From: Bisporella sp. PMI_857
Taxonomy: Eukaryota > Ascomycota > Leotiomycetes > Helotiales > Helotiaceae
Direction of reading: 5' to 3'
Assembly: GCA_021307315.1 (NCBI GenBank)
Contig: JAJSPD010000017.1
Location: 721,755-785,754, forward strand
Length of the DNA: 64,000 nucleotides
Below, in pieces: positions 11,356 to 23,676 of the stretch. The notes under the pieces are model-generated. The model made no database searches, was not told the origin of the DNA, and saw nothing but the letters and a program-made list of their open reading frames with translations. How positions within the stretch are numbered: position 1 is the first letter of the stretch; each line of letters starts with the position of its first letter. The translations under genes and the position numbers were made by a program.

Positions 11356-12324
11356 ATGTACGATTATCTCGCCAAAATCATTCTACTTGGTCCCAGTGGG
11401 AGCGGGAAGTAGGTGACGAGAATACTACCCCCTAAATGCTGGCAGAAGACCTAATCGAAGATAGATCATGTTTATTGCACCGCTTTGTCAAGAACGAATG
11501 GAGGGTCCTCACATCACAAACTATCGGGGTGGAATTTGCAAGCAAAATCATCAGAGTTGGCACAGGTGCGCGGCGGAAACGCATAAAACTTCAAGTACGG
11601 CTCCTCCACCCCACCACTGGCAGTATACTGATAGGCCAAGCTTTGGGATACCGCGGGGACCGAACGATTCCGCTCAGTATCTCGCTCCTACTACCGTGGC
11701 GCAGCTGGCGCATTACTTGTGTACGATATCACATCCCATAACACCTTTACCGGCTTGCCTACCTTCATAAATGATGCTCGAGCCTTGGCTTCTCCGAATC
11801 TGACGGTACTCCTTGTGGGCAATAAAGCGGATCTAGCGAATAGCACGGGATCATTGATAGATGGAGCGCCTGCAACACCCTCCAGTTTTGGCAGTTCCTT
11901 CCCAGCGACAGGAAGCTCTGTCCCCTCCTCATCTGGCATGGGTTTGGGATCACAACTCAAAGCGACAGTTGCGCCAGACGGGCGAGAGGTATCCAATGAA
12001 GAGGCCTCAAAATGGGCATCATCCGCGAATATTCCAGTGTCCGTAGAAGTATCAGCTCTATCGGGTGAAAACGTGGACGAGGTGTTCAATCGACTGGCCA
12101 GGATGATATTGACCAAAATCGAACTTGGTGAGATCGATCCTGACGATCCCATGAGCGGCATTCAATACGGTGACAGTGGAGGCTGGGGTGAGGATGGCGC
12201 GAGCGTTAAGAGCGGCATGACAGGCGACGAAGGTCCGCGGAGGAGGAAACGAAGGGGGTTGAGGGAGTGGGAAGAGGTGTTCACAGTATCGGGGCAAAGA
12301 CGTAGAAGAGGAGGATGTTGTTAA
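11356..12324 (+). CDS. Rab4-like small GTPase
   Basis: Three exons (11356-11408, 11465-11594, 11641-12324; introns 56 and 46 bases) give 288 residues. Rab proteins switch between GDP and GTP on membranes to direct vesicle traffic; Rab4 acts in endosomal recycling. The P-loop is G-P-S-G-S-G-K-S (12-19), switch I contains TIGVEF, switch II reads W-D-T-A-G-T68-E-R-F-R-S-V, and the Rab family stretch [17 protein letters not shown] follows. The base motif is NKAD (122-125), SAL is at about 199-201, and the C-terminus is Gly-Gly-Cys-Cys for double geranylgeranylation. Two oddities are the switch-II catalytic Gln replaced by Thr and an extra Ser/Gly/Pro-rich loop of about 45 residues between NKAD and SAL. 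The second acceptor was chosen because it yields KLQLWDTAG. Confidence 0.88.
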
Positions 12325-12922
12325 TAGGGTGGGATGGTATATATGGTTAGGAACTATGAGCGTCTGCTATTGAGCGAGCGAGCCAAGAGCAATGATATTA
12401 TGGATAGAACATGTAATACCTCTTATAACGAACTCGATTTTTTTTCATGTGATCTTGCTGGCAGTGCAGGTTCACTAGTCATATTTCACATTTTTGAGGG
12501 TTTTATGCAATAGTGTATATAGTTTCGTGGTCGACCTTATACTTGAAAATCCCACTGTGGCGAGGATGTTGACTAAGGAGGAGCAATAATTTCACTGTTA
12601 GTGTGCACTAAAAAGCGTACAAGTGATATATCATTGTACCAAGGGTATGAATCAACTACATTCCAGAATCTCGCTGGTTATATGAGGTCGCTATCCAAGC
12701 TCCCGACGTAATTCCGTAATGCTTCAGTTGTCCTGTCACGAGTAAACCTTCCACCTCCCAACGCTTCATTAAAGACCAGTCCTTTAACTCTACTTTAGTA
12801 CAGAGTTCCCACCACACAGAACAGCATTTATCTCGAGTCTCCTGCTGCTTTGCTATGTGGCCGACCGCTCAGTTCTCCCAAGCGCCTACGTCTACCTCCA
12901 TTACGTCGTCCTCTGATGTCAA
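12325..12922. other. intergenic between convergent genes
   Basis: This is 598 bases between the Rab stop and the stop of the next, minus-strand gene. It should contain both 3' UTRs and terminators. Nothing else is recognised. Confidence 0.55.
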
Positions 12923-13656
12923 TTAATTTCCTACCTCAGCAAGGGCTTCTTTTCTGTTCTTCACTTCGTTAATATCAAGAAGTAGGCGAGCGCCTTCGAA
13001 TGCTCTCTCTTGGCCGATGAATATAGAAGCATTGGCGTCCACGTTATCTCCTTTTCGCTCAGCATTGATCATGGCCGTAAGGGCATGCATCTGTTCCCCC
13101 TCTCGTGCTTCCCGTACCCGCTCAAATGCTTCTCGCGTATCATCATTAATCTTTTTATATTTCTCAGCAACTCTTTGCTCTTCAGTCTTTTGAGGCACGG
13201 AGACCCACCCATCCGATATGTCCTCAAGCACTACCCAATTTCCGTCTATTTCTTCGGCTTCTACGGGAGTATGCTCTTGAATATGGCTGCTGAGAGTCTC
13301 GAGATAGGTGACAAGAGCATCATAATTCTGGGATATGGGAGCCTTGACTATGTCTAGGTAGGAGGTGAGAGTGTGATAGCTTCCGTATACGGGAAATCTA
13401 TCTATGAGCAACTTAGTGGTGATTTCCTTGTGACACATCTGAGTAGATCAGCAGAGGTTCTTGGCCAGTGGTTAGGCTATAGCCACTCACGGCTCCCACC
13501 TTCTCTGTGACATCGGCCATGGATTTTGGTTTGAGTTGGATGGATTCTTGCTGAGCCGGAGTAAGTGTTGCCAAGGGAACACTTGGCTAGATATTTGTTA
13601 ATCTGCAGTTTTACTTACTGGTGTTGGTCACTTACTTGAGAGGGAATATCCTCCAT
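12923..13656 (-). CDS. hypothetical protein, 210 residues, coiled-coil C-terminal half
   Basis: Three exons were joined: 13636-13656, 13491-13586 and 12923-13438. The introns are 49 and 52 bases, both with canonical donors (GTAAGT, GTGAGT). The start is ATG at 13656 (MEDIPSQPSVPLATLTPAQQ). The middle (about residues 40-95) is rich in predicted helix (KEITTKLLIDRFPVYGSYHT). A charged, probably coiled-coil segment follows at about 125-175 (EEQRVAEKYKKINDDTREAF). There is no signal peptide, membrane segment or Cys/His cluster. I do not recognise the family. Confidence that it is a gene rests on the clean introns and a consistent frame; the first exon is short and could be wrong. Confidence 0.62.
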
Positions 13657-14715
13657 AGTGGTCTTTACTAAAACTATGTCCGACTTCAAGAAGTCTAGGA
13701 TGATTTCTGTTAAAATGCGTAATATGCAATGCCAACCTACCAAAGAGCTAGCCACATATATCGGGTGGTGGTGTGCGTATAAACTAAGGTTGAAATGGAC
13801 GTGGAAATGGTTATGAAATTCCGAAATGGCACGAAGGATTTTACTACCGTTCTCGGATTAAGACAGTTATGACAGGAGAGTGGTTGATGTCGCACCAAGC
13901 ATCCCCCTATATATGGTCGTGGCCAAAAATATTCCCCACGTGTTATAAATAGCATTCACATTGGTTCGGTAGAGTATCTCTGTTCTGTTCAGTGTTAGAT
14001 GGAGCTGTGATTCCCTTCGATAGATTTGAACAAGAGCGCTGATGTTGGCAAGCCGATTCAAAATGTTTGATGGTTCTGGTGGATGGTTCAAAATTTAGTA
14101 TAGAATACGAAGAACACCAAAATACTTAATCAGCGATACCTATATCTAGCAAGAAATGGACTCTGACGATCGGTCTAGACTGGTGTCAATGTCCAACTAG
14201 TATGGCATCCGACCCCTTACAAGCTTTAAACCCGCTTCCTAATAAAGTTCTTAAACAGAGCTTAAAATACGCATGAAGCTTTTATACCTGAGTCCCATGT
14301 ATGAAATTTCAACGGGGGGATAGATATTAGGCTAGAAATATCATAGGCAGACTGGTATAAACAATCTCTCGTTGCATGTGCGAATAGCTTAGGCTTTGGA
14401 GACAAGCTACTAAAGGTAAACAAGCTTCGCTGGGTATCATTCTTAGCTATAGGGAAAGCCACGTGCACAGAAGAATCCACTTAAACTCTAAAGTATTGAG
14501 GCTGATAAATAAACTAGTACATCTAGTGTTAATCCATTGTCGAACTCAACTGCAGAAAGATGTCGGCCTTGGACGCGCTCGCATAAACCAGTCAGGAAAG
14601 AAAAGTATCACATATGACATGCTATAATAGTCACTATTTTGTGTAAGGGCAGTTCCTTCCCTACGATCAGGGCTCATGATGAGGCTAACAGCAAATATTG
14701 ATGTGCGACTTCGGT
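13657..14715. other. intergenic, 1.06 kb
   Basis: This holds the upstream region of the 210-residue gene and the 3' flank of the beta-mannosidase gene, both on the minus strand. Short open frames here match nothing known to me; no repeat or RNA gene was seen. Confidence 0.5.
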
Positions 14716-17405
14716 TTAGAGCATTCCCAGATACCTTATTTCAAACTTTGTACCCTTGGTAGCGCCAGTGACGGCAATAGTTACTGTCTCGCCAGGCACA
14801 ATGTCGACGAGGTTATCCTCAAACTTCACATAATCGTCATCGCATTCAATAGCCAGGCCTTTCACTGGTATCTCACTGCTGATGTTGATAAACTTAGTGC
14901 TGTCGGAAAGTAGCACCTTCAAGCTCTTAGGCTTCTGCAAGTGCACGTACTTGAGAGGCTCGGGCCAATTGACGTATCGAGCAAGTTGCTTATCGTCCTG
15001 AACTAGATATGCAGCGACAACAGTACGACCTTCCTCATCAGAATTCTTTTGCCGTACCGGAACGTCTATGGCAATGACTTCTGTACTGCGATTCTCTGGG
15101 AGGAGGAACTTGGACCTTATTGTTTCAGAATACGTCTCCTCACCAGTGACTACGTCGAAGGCTTTGATAATTATATCACCTCTGATGTCCTCCAGAGTGA
15201 GGTTGCTGCCCCATATCTCAATCTTTGTCGTTTTGGTAATGTGCGCACGTGTATGCCTGTCCTTTGGAACTAGGTGTTCTTTTCTTGTTACTCCGAGAGA
15301 TATGGGCGCCATTTCTCGTTTGACGGTAAAATATGCATGCTTGGGTCGCAAGAAGTAGTCGACAATCGCCCATGACGTGACGGGCCAGCAATCGTTGATT
15401 TGCCAGACAAGTGCCCCTCCACAATACTCCCTTCCCGGCCCTCTCCACTGTCTCTTCCACAAACGATAGGCACTAGCAAGACATTCGGCTTGCATCAGCT
15501 GGGTCGAGTAGATGAATTGCTCGATAGGATCAGGGGCATAGCGAAAGTTCTCAACGAGATACAAGGCAATTCGTCGTTCATGTCCATCTGCCTTGTTGTG
15601 AAAGTCTATAGTCGACGACTGTGGGTATCGATCTGGGTCATCTTTACCAAGTGGGAGATAATAGTCAATTGTCTTGATATTTGGGAAAGCTTCCATCCCG
15701 AACTCAGATACAAAACGGCCGATCAATTTGTCAAAGTTTTGGTACTTCTCCTGTGATCCATGCCAAACATTCCACTGGTGTAAATCACCAATTGTGGGGT
15801 CACTTGTCGTCTTTCCACCCCAAGGGCTGCCGAAATGGTAATATGTATCAGGAATCAGCTCCTTGCAAACATCAGCGAGTATTTTTTCGTAGATATATCT
15901 TGCTGGAAAGTCCGTCTGCAGCCAGCTCTCTGCATCTTTGTTCTCAAAATCATATGTAAGCTTGTTCGACTCCTGATACTGGTAGTCCTCATTGTTTCCG
16001 GCCCATATTACGATAGACGGATGATGTCTCAGAAGCTTCACATTCTCTTGAGCTTCTCTCCTGATCGATTTTAGAATTTCAGGGAATGCTGGGTAGTTCC
16101 CGCAACCAAACATGAAATCTTGCCAAACCAGAACTCCAAGTTCGTCACATGCATCATAAAATGCTTGCTCTTCGTATATTCCACCCCCCCAGACTCGAAT
16201 CATGAATTGATTTCCATCCGCGACCAACTTGATCCAGTCATAGTACTTGTCGTTACTGATCCGAGGGATGAAATTGTCAGCAGGAATCCAGTCACTTCCG
16301 CCACAGAATATTGGGATGTTATTCACTTGGAAGAAGAAGGTTGTTCCTGGCTGGTCGGTCATCCGTCTTTGAATAAGCTCTCCTCGCCTCAAACCAAACT
16401 TTTTGCTTTGGCTAGCAAGTACTGTTGTATTATCATATAGAGTAGCAGTAACCGTGTACAGTGGTTGGCCACCATAGGGTTTTGGGTACCATAACGCTGG
16501 ACTCTCGATTTTGAATTTATGAGATGCGTAACTATTTGTTACTTTGATAATTTTCGAGTCTACTGCTTGGCTATTCAGATATATGATAAGTTCCACATCA
16601 CTCGCAGACCCTTCAATCTCTGCGACAACATTTAATTCTGCTGAGCCGAGAGACTGGTCGACACTGCTGGTGAAGTATAGGTCTGAAATCCGTGAGGCAT
16701 AAACCTCGAGATTGATCGGCCTCCAGGGGCCACAAGTCATAAGTGTTGGTCCCCAGTCCCAACCCTGATTTGAAATATTTAGAATAGCAACAGGAATAGC
16801 TTTTGTAGAACGCTTACCCAATGATACTGCGCTTTCCTGACCGCCAGTCTAGATGTGTCACCATTCCAGCAGCCCCAGTGGTGATCCGGATACTTCTCAA
16901 CTAGATTACACCCTTTAAGATAAGCACTCTCGAAGGTTATTTCAAGTTCGTTGTCACCCTCGGTCTTCAAGTGTGCTGTAACATCCACTCTCTCTGGAAT
17001 AAACATGTTCTCGGTTTTCAAAATTTCTGTGCCATTGAGCACAACTGTGGCAAAGGTGTCAAGGCCATCGAAGGCCAAGACAGACTTCGTGCCCTGTTGT
17101 TCTCCAGGAGAAAGACTAGGGGCAGAGAATGTAGTTCTGTAAACCCATGGAACTTCTCCAACCCATTGAACATCTTGCTCATTCTTGCCTATGAAAGGAT
17201 CATCGATTATGCCATTAGCAATGAGATCTAGATGGACATTTGTGGGAAACTGGGCTACGGGTAAGAATTTAGAGTCCTTGCTGTCCGCCTGCTTAAACGT
17301 CCAATTCTTGTTGATAGGTATGACATGGTGTATGGACATGTTGGCTGGCACTGTCGAGGACAACCCTGGTCGAGAAATCGAAGAGAAGGCGTGCTCTGTT
17401 CGCAT
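14716..17405 (-). CDS. beta-mannosidase, glycoside hydrolase family 2
   Basis: The enzyme removes terminal beta-linked mannose from manno-oligosaccharides and N-glycan cores. Two exons (16818-17405 and 14716-16764) flank a 53-base intron (GTAAGC...CAG); the join gives K-A-Q-Y-H-W-G-W-D-W-G-P. The first in-frame Met (17405) gives 878 residues. The Met at 17339 (MSIHHVIPINKNW) gives 856 and fits better the usual start of intracellular fungal beta-mannosidase B, which is near 850. A GH2 sugar-binding domain is followed by the immunoglobulin-like domain and a TIM barrel. The acid/base Glu lies in W-A-G-N-N-E-D and the nucleophile in S-E-F-G-M-E-A-F-P (about E433 and E528 counted from the second Met). 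No signal peptide is evident, supporting a cytosolic enzyme. Confidence 0.93.
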
Positions 17406-19021
17406 TTCGCCCGTGTAATTTCTTAGGTCTGTCTAAGGATGGGGAAAGTTGCGTCTTATTCCAAATGGCAGGTCATGAAAATAAGGTTTGTATCATGAGA
17501 AAGACGTTCTGGAACAAGACGCACTGATATATACGACAAGATGACTAGTAAGAGATCGATGCACGCCCACTTGATTTGTGACGTTCCGGAAGTTCTATGG
17601 CAATGAAGAGACTTAGCGGCGTCTTCGTCCCGTTATCCTGAAGCACAGGATTACGCCGTAGATACAGAAGCTTCCCATACGACGACTGGACGAATACTGT
17701 TTCACGTATGGCTTTCCATTCCTTTTATGGTAAGGTGCATATACCGACGGAAGCAGATGTGGAAAAAACATATTGGTATACGAACCTTAGAGCTGTTTGT
17801 AAGTGGGACTGGCTAGAATTGTGGGACACGAACCCATTCTTGTCTTGGCATATTGGATCGACCAAGGTCCTCGATCAGCTACAACTAATGCACTACAATA
17901 ACGTCAATTGTTGCGTTTATACCGCCGACCGGTAAGTTTATATTGTGTTGCATGAGTGCTCCTACAAAACGCAGGGATACATTCCAAATTGTGGCTGCGT
18001 CCAATGCCTGCTTTTTCGACTCAGTATAGTTTGAACCTAAACCTACTTCTCTACTTATCCCTAGCAAAATTTCCCAATATCGATCCTGCCCAAAGCTCCG
18101 ATACCTCCCAATGATGAATCGATTTGTGCAGTGGAAATATGTTAGTCGTTGAAGGAAGATTGGTGAAGCCAATTAGCCTGATTAGGAACGGAAGGAGATT
18201 GTCCGCATATGCCGGCACATGCAAAAGGATCGTGTTAGTAGTATTTTGAGAGCCTCAGACCGACCAAAAGAGCACTACTTGGCTTCAAGCTACTGTCAAT
18301 GTTTGTGTTCGTCTTCATCCCAGCATTTTCTTCTTTCCAAGGAGGTATCAACAACAAATCCTATGTAGTTAAAGTCCAATGTAAAAGGCACCTCACAGTT
18401 ACCCTTTAATTAAGAGTTCAAGCCTGTAGTTTTTTAACCCAAGAAGCCGAATATTTGATCCTCTCAAAAATGTATCATCGCAGAATATACCTGAAAACCT
18501 CGGTTAAGCCCCTTTTCCAGCTGAACGCCGCAACTGTGATGTTAAAGCAAGTTGCCAATGTCTCGATAAGGCCGAAGAATTATGTTTCCCTTAGTTTCAG
18601 TTCTCCGAGCATGGCTGATATGTCGATGTGTCAAGGATTCAATTTCTTGTGGCCAGCCTTTTACTCTAGCATAGACGCTGATAACATCGAGCTGCGAGTG
18701 GCATGGCCATGGGCCTGGACAAAGTAGTGAGGCGCAAGTCAAAATTCGCATCAGCTTTGCGTTAATGATGTTTTGGGGCAGATATTATGACATGGATGAT
18801 ACTACACCAGCGGATGCAAAGCGCATTATGCCATTAAATCTTATACATTCCCTTCCTGTCCAGAAAAGCTGTGAAGAATGGGTCAATGGCGGTACATATT
18901 ATATCTGTACATGACTGATTTCATATAAACAACATATCTCGTCAGTCATAGCTATCGTAAAATGCTAAATATCTCCGTCCATCCGTCACTTTACCGAATC
19001 AAAGTGCATTATTGCAGTCTC
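17406..19021. other. intergenic, 1.6 kb
   Basis: This stretch lies between the start of the beta-mannosidase gene and the 3' end of the Kelch gene. Open frames at 17708-17935 (plus), 17885-18172 (minus) and 18455-18727 (plus) have no recognisable domains and no convincing exon partners. It probably holds the beta-mannosidase promoter. Confidence 0.5.
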
Positions 19022-20629
19022 TCAGACATCAATACTAAAATGGCTGATTTGACTGTAATAGGCATGGACAGCCAGCTCTAGAACCCAAACATCACCAAAG
19101 ACTGTGCCACCATCAAAACCCCCCACTACTACAAGACGACTATCGTGAAGGACAGCGCCGTGATAACCTCTACTCTTCATTTTTGAGCCATACACGTGAC
19201 GTTTATCCCAAACCATCGTCACAAGATTCAAAAGTAGCACCTCATTGCAATACTCGACACCGTCATGACCACCTATCACAAACAAGTATGACCCAACAAT
19301 TGTCGCTGTGTGTGAAAGTCGAGGGAAGGAAGCTGATGGTGGAATGGCTACAAGAGAAAATAGCGATGTAGCAGCATCAAAAACCCAAACATCACGGAAA
19401 CACTCTCCGCCATCTGAACCACCGAATATGATGAGCTTGCTTCCCACTATGTTCGCGGTATGGTAACCGCGTGCTTTAGGTTTCGATTTGTCTTCCGCAG
19501 AAGGCGTCGTGGGAGGCGATATCAGTTTCCAGCTCAGCTTACTTGTGTCTGATACATCAAGCCTCCACACATCATTCAAGGCCCTGACTCCATCTCCGCC
19601 ACCAAATATATAAATGCCGTTTCTGTATAAGCAAGCAGTGTGGGCACGACGTTTGGACGGATATCGATCACCTGCTCGTCCATCGCCTAGTACAGTTGGT
19701 TTCGACCACCGAAAGTTAACGGTGTCCAGTACGTATACGTCGTTATAATATGCTGGACCATCACCACCACCAAAGACTATCAGCTTTTTCCCAACCGCTG
19801 TACACGTCATGGCACGTAGTGGGACGGGAATGTCTCCGCAAACATGTGGCATAGAGAAGTAAAAGGCATCGGCATCTAACACATAGAGCTCATTGAAGCA
19901 CGAGAGCGACGAACAACCTCCAAAGATATAGATAGATGAGCCAACTAACGTAGTGGTATGGGCACGTAGCGAGAGCGGAGGCCGTCCTGAAATAGGTGCT
20001 TGGGACCAATACATCCCGCTCGCAGGAGCTGGCTGTACGTCGGGGGCATTATTCGGATCAGGTAGAGGTGGAAACGGAATATAAGGCGCTCTGGGAATGG
20101 TCTGCCTTCGAGAAGGTGTGATGTTCCTTTGTGGATTCGGAGATGTGCCTCCTCCCTGGGCACTTTTGGGCGCAATGGCTGATGTTGATCGCAGATTCAA
20201 TGGTCTTGGTGTAGTAGAACTGTTGGGGTTTGGTGATGTTGCGGAGGCTGGAGATGCTGCTGGGAATGAGCCTTCTGGCTTTGGCGTAGAGCGGCCATTG
20301 CCACCTGCTGATGGCGCTTTTGACTGCGACTTTGTTGGCAAGGATGACTCTTTCTGGGATAAGGACTGAGACCGCTGTCGCAATGCTAAGTCTGAGGCTT
20401 TCTTTCTCCTGTCCTGACTTTTGGTAGATAGATGACCGGGTGTGTGACTTCGGGATGGTACATGTTCTCTAGGAGCAGGAGCCTCTGAGTCTTCCGGTAT
20501 ATCGTGTGGTCTGGTGTCTGATGGAGAAAGCTGAATAATTTTTTGAGAGCGTACGTTCTTGGTCTTGACAGCCAGTCGAGAGGGTTTATCTGCGGCTGAG
20601 GAGGATGGCGACCTTGAGGAGTCAGCCAT
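19022..20629 (-). CDS. Kelch-repeat protein with disordered N-terminus
   Basis: A single 535-residue exon starts MADSSRSPSS. Residues 1 to about 205 are Ser/Pro/Thr-rich and basic, hence probably disordered. From about 210 to the end there are six Kelch-type blades, each with a G-G or G-G-G doublet after hydrophobic strands (IYIFGGCSS, LIVFGGGDG, IYIFGGGDG, LIIFGGSDG, LFVIGGHDG, LVVVGGFDG) and a downstream W or L-D. Together they would form a beta-propeller used for protein binding. Fungal relatives include Tea1/Kel1-type polarity factors and Ral2-type signalling adaptors, but the sequence does not decide between them. It is divergent from the Dus3 gene. Confidence 0.85.
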   Translation of the reverse strand: MADSSRSPSSSAADKPSRLAVKTKNVRSQKIIQLSPSDTRPHDIPEDSEAPAPREHVPSRSHTPGHLSTKSQDRRKKASDLALRQRSQSLSQKESSLPTKSQSKAPSAGGNGRSTPKPEGSFPAASPASATSPNPNSSTTPRPLNLRSTSAIAPKSAQGGGTSPNPQRNITPSRRQTIPRAPYIPFPPLPDPNNAPDVQPAPASGMYWSQAPISGRPPLSLRAHTTTLVGSSIYIFGGCSSLSCFNELYVLDADAFYFSMPHVCGDIPVPLRAMTCTAVGKKLIVFGGGDGPAYYNDVYVLDTVNFRWSKPTVLGDGRAGDRYPSKRRAHTACLYRNGIYIFGGGDGVRALNDVWRLDVSDTSKLSWKLISPPTTPSAEDKSKPKARGYHTANIVGSKLIIFGGSDGGECFRDVWVFDAATSLFSLVAIPPSASFPRLSHTATIVGSYLFVIGGHDGVEYCNEVLLLNLVTMVWDKRHVYGSKMKSRGYHGAVLHDSRLVVVGGFDGGTVFGDVWVLELAVHAYYSQISHFSIDV

Positions 20630-21251
20630 TATGGATGCGCTGCCTGATGTTCGAGCTCTGGGTGCTTATGAGCATTGTCTGCGGGTTCCACTGTTACTCG
20701 AGTCGCTAAGGGAGATATGCGTCGGAAGGGTGGAATGGAGGGGAGGCTTGATTGAGCTGTTTTGTTAGTAAGTTACAGTTGGCCGCATAAGGACGGCCTG
20801 AAATTTAACACTTCCCCCTGTCAAACGTAAGCTTCAGATCCAAACAATCTAGAGCCGAAGAGAAGAATGTTGCTCATCAACCGTACCCTTCCCTGCCAGC
20901 CGAACGGATAAGTTGATACATCAAGATCAAGTCCAATTGGGGATAAGGCGAGATTTGTTTGTGAGGAGAGGTACAATATACAGGCAAAGAACTTTAAGTC
21001 AACCAGTGCAAAAGCACTGACGGCATCCTCCGTACCGAGTCCTTACGAGGGGGAAGGCTGAGAGGCCTTACTGTAAGGTACAGGGATGGTTCAGCACCCC
21101 ACACAAGGCTGAAAAGAAAATGGTGTATCTGCATCTCAAAAGATGATCCCGAAGACCAGGAAGCTAATACCATCCTATTCAAAGACAAACCAGGGCGCGA
21201 TCATTCTTCAGTTAATACCAATCGGCATCAAGTGCTCTTTCGCTGCCTAAA
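20630..21251. promoter_or_regulatory. divergent intergenic region, Kelch gene / Dus3
   Basis: These 622 bases separate two oppositely transcribed start codons and must carry both promoters. No shared motif or TATA box was firmly identified. Confidence 0.55.
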
Positions 21252-23676
21252 ATGGCGGATCTATCCTTGAAAAGACAACTGGAAGAGAAGATAATAACTA
21301 CGACAAAGGGCAAACCTGAAGAAGAAACAAGCACTGCAGTGATTTCTGGGCCAGTCCTCAAGAAAATCAAAATCGAAGACAAGAATGGAAGTATCACAGC
21401 GGTTAACGAGCATAGCGAACCCAATGATGATGCCAATGTTAATGGCAAGACTACTGAAACCAACTCGAGGACGAAGGTCAAAGGAATGGCACTAGTAAAG
21501 CTAGAGTATACTCAATTCTATGCCAATCTCGTATTACTCTATTGCTAACTTCAGATATTAGATATCTCATTGATATCGCTCTGAACAAGAGCTCAAACCC
21601 TACAGAGAACGATGACGCTGCGGAGGTGCATGGCAAAGATAATCGAGATAATGGCGGCAGCAAAAAAAGCAAGAATAAGAAACAAAAAGGTCAGAATAAG
21701 GAACGAAAGTTTGGGTCTTGGGGAGATGCTATCAAGCTATGCAATACACGCGCTCATCACTCGGAATTCTCGCCAGCGGTTTGCAATTTTGGAGCCAATT
21801 GCAAAATGGGGCATGATCTCAGAGAATACCTCGAGTCAGGTAAAAGAAGGGATCTCGATACTTTTGGAGGCAATTGTCCAGTTTGGGAGGCTCACGGAAG
21901 GTGTCATGATGGGTGGAAATGCCGTTTCGTGGGCAGCCATTCAAAAGAGATTGAACATGAAGATGGTCGTAAGGAACTGGTTCTTACAGAGGATCCCACC
22001 AGAATCACAGAAACTTCGGGTGAAGACGAACGTACCGGAGTATTTAATATTGTTGGGACAGACGAGAAGTTAGCTTTATCCAAGAGAAGAATGAAGTTGG
22101 AGAAGTCCGAGAAATACTTTTCCTGGCTTGAGAAAGATAGCAAGGAGATGGAAAAGATATACCACAAGAGAAAAGAGACAGCAGGTGATGGAAGAGAGCT
22201 AAAAGAGGAGAATCGAGCTCAATTTATCGATCCTCCTCTTCTACCATCAGAAAAGCGAAGAATATACTTCAATGCGCAGACACCAGTGCTGGCGCCTCTG
22301 ACTACGCAGGGAAATCTCCCGTTCCGGCGAATGTGCGTTGAGTTTGGCGCACAAGTTACCTACTCCGAAATGGCCTTCGCGATGCCTCTAGTGCAAGGTC
22401 AGAAGAATGACTGGGCTCTATTGAAAGCACATGCCACCGAAATTTCGCCTCCTCGAGTACCTAGCACAATTGTGAAAGGGTATGACAACTCCAAGGACTT
22501 GAAGTTTGGGGCGCAGATCGAAAGCAACCAGGTCATGCCAGCGATGAAAGCTACGGAAGCGCTTACTGCACTTGTGCCACATCTCCGAGTTGTTGATCTG
22601 AATTGTGGTTGCCCTATAGATGTCATTTGCAAAGATGGTGGGGGATCTGCTCTACTAGATTCGCATTCAAAGCTGGAGAAGATGGTTCGGGGCATGAATA
22701 TCGTCTCGCAAGACATCCCTATCACAGTCAAGATCCGAATGGGCACCAAGGATAGCAAACCTACGGCAAATCAATTGATTGAACGCATGGCGTTCGGAGG
22801 TTTACAATGCCGAGATCGACTGGGTGCGCCGGGATGTGCAGCTATTACTCTTCACGGACGCAGCAAACAACAAAGGTATACCAAAGATGCCAACTGGGAA
22901 TGTAAGTCTAGAATTCTGTATCTTTCATTAACCGAATGCACCCGATGCAGGTATCTTGCACTTGCATATCATGACATAGTACTAACTTTAAATATGTTGC
23001 AGATATCGCGCAGTGTGCCGCATTAGTCAAGTCATATAACGAAAAGAAGAATGACTTGGCTGACACCATTAGAGAACCAGACGCACGAACTCAGGCTAAT
23101 ACGCCAAATGGGAACATGTATTTCATTGGCAACGGAGATTGTTACTCTCACGTTCAGTATCTTGACAATATCCAAAACTCTGGTGTGGACTCTATTATGA
23201 TTGCACGGGGGGCGCTTGTCAAACCATGGATTTTCGAAGAGATCGAGAAGGGTGACTACATTGACAAGTCCGCAACAGAAAGGCTAAGTTATATAGAGAA
23301 ATTTGCTCGCTATGGACTCGAAGCGTGGGGTTCTGATGAGATGGGCGTTGGTCTGACCAGAAGATTTCTCCTAGAATGGCTGAGCTTCGCTCATCGATAT
23401 GTTCCAGTTGGCATTCTCGACCACTTGCCACCGAGTCTACAGGATCGTCCACCTGCTTATAGAAGTCGAGACGATCTAGAAACCTTGCTGGCGAGCGAAA
23501 ATTATATTGATTGGATCAAGATTAGGTTTGTGTTTATTTTCTGTCATCTTTTCTTGCAAGGTAACTAACCAAATATTAGTGAGATGTTTCTTGGCCCTGC
23601 GCACAAAGATTTTACATTTGTGCCCAAGCATAAGTCAAATGCCTATGAAGCTCCTGACTATGAAGCTGAGGGATGA
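21252..23676 (+). CDS. DUS3: tRNA-dihydrouridine(47) synthase (Dus3)
   Basis: The enzyme reduces uridine-47 in the tRNA variable loop, using FMN and NADPH. Four exons (21252-21505, 21562-22901, 23003-23525, 23580-23676; introns 56, 101 and 54 bases) give 737 residues. The joins give L-V-K-L-E-Y-L-I-D, N-W-E-Y-I-A-Q-C and [11 protein letters not shown], all as expected for the family. An acidic and lysine-rich N-terminus precedes two CCCH zinc fingers ([11 protein letters not shown] from about residue 159, then C-P-V-W-E...C-R-F-V-G-S-H). The TIM barrel follows, with the catalytic Cys (about 435) in L-N-C-G-C-P-I-D, then [16 protein letters not shown] and the phosphate-binding ARGALVKPW. No defect was seen. 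Confidence 0.93.
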
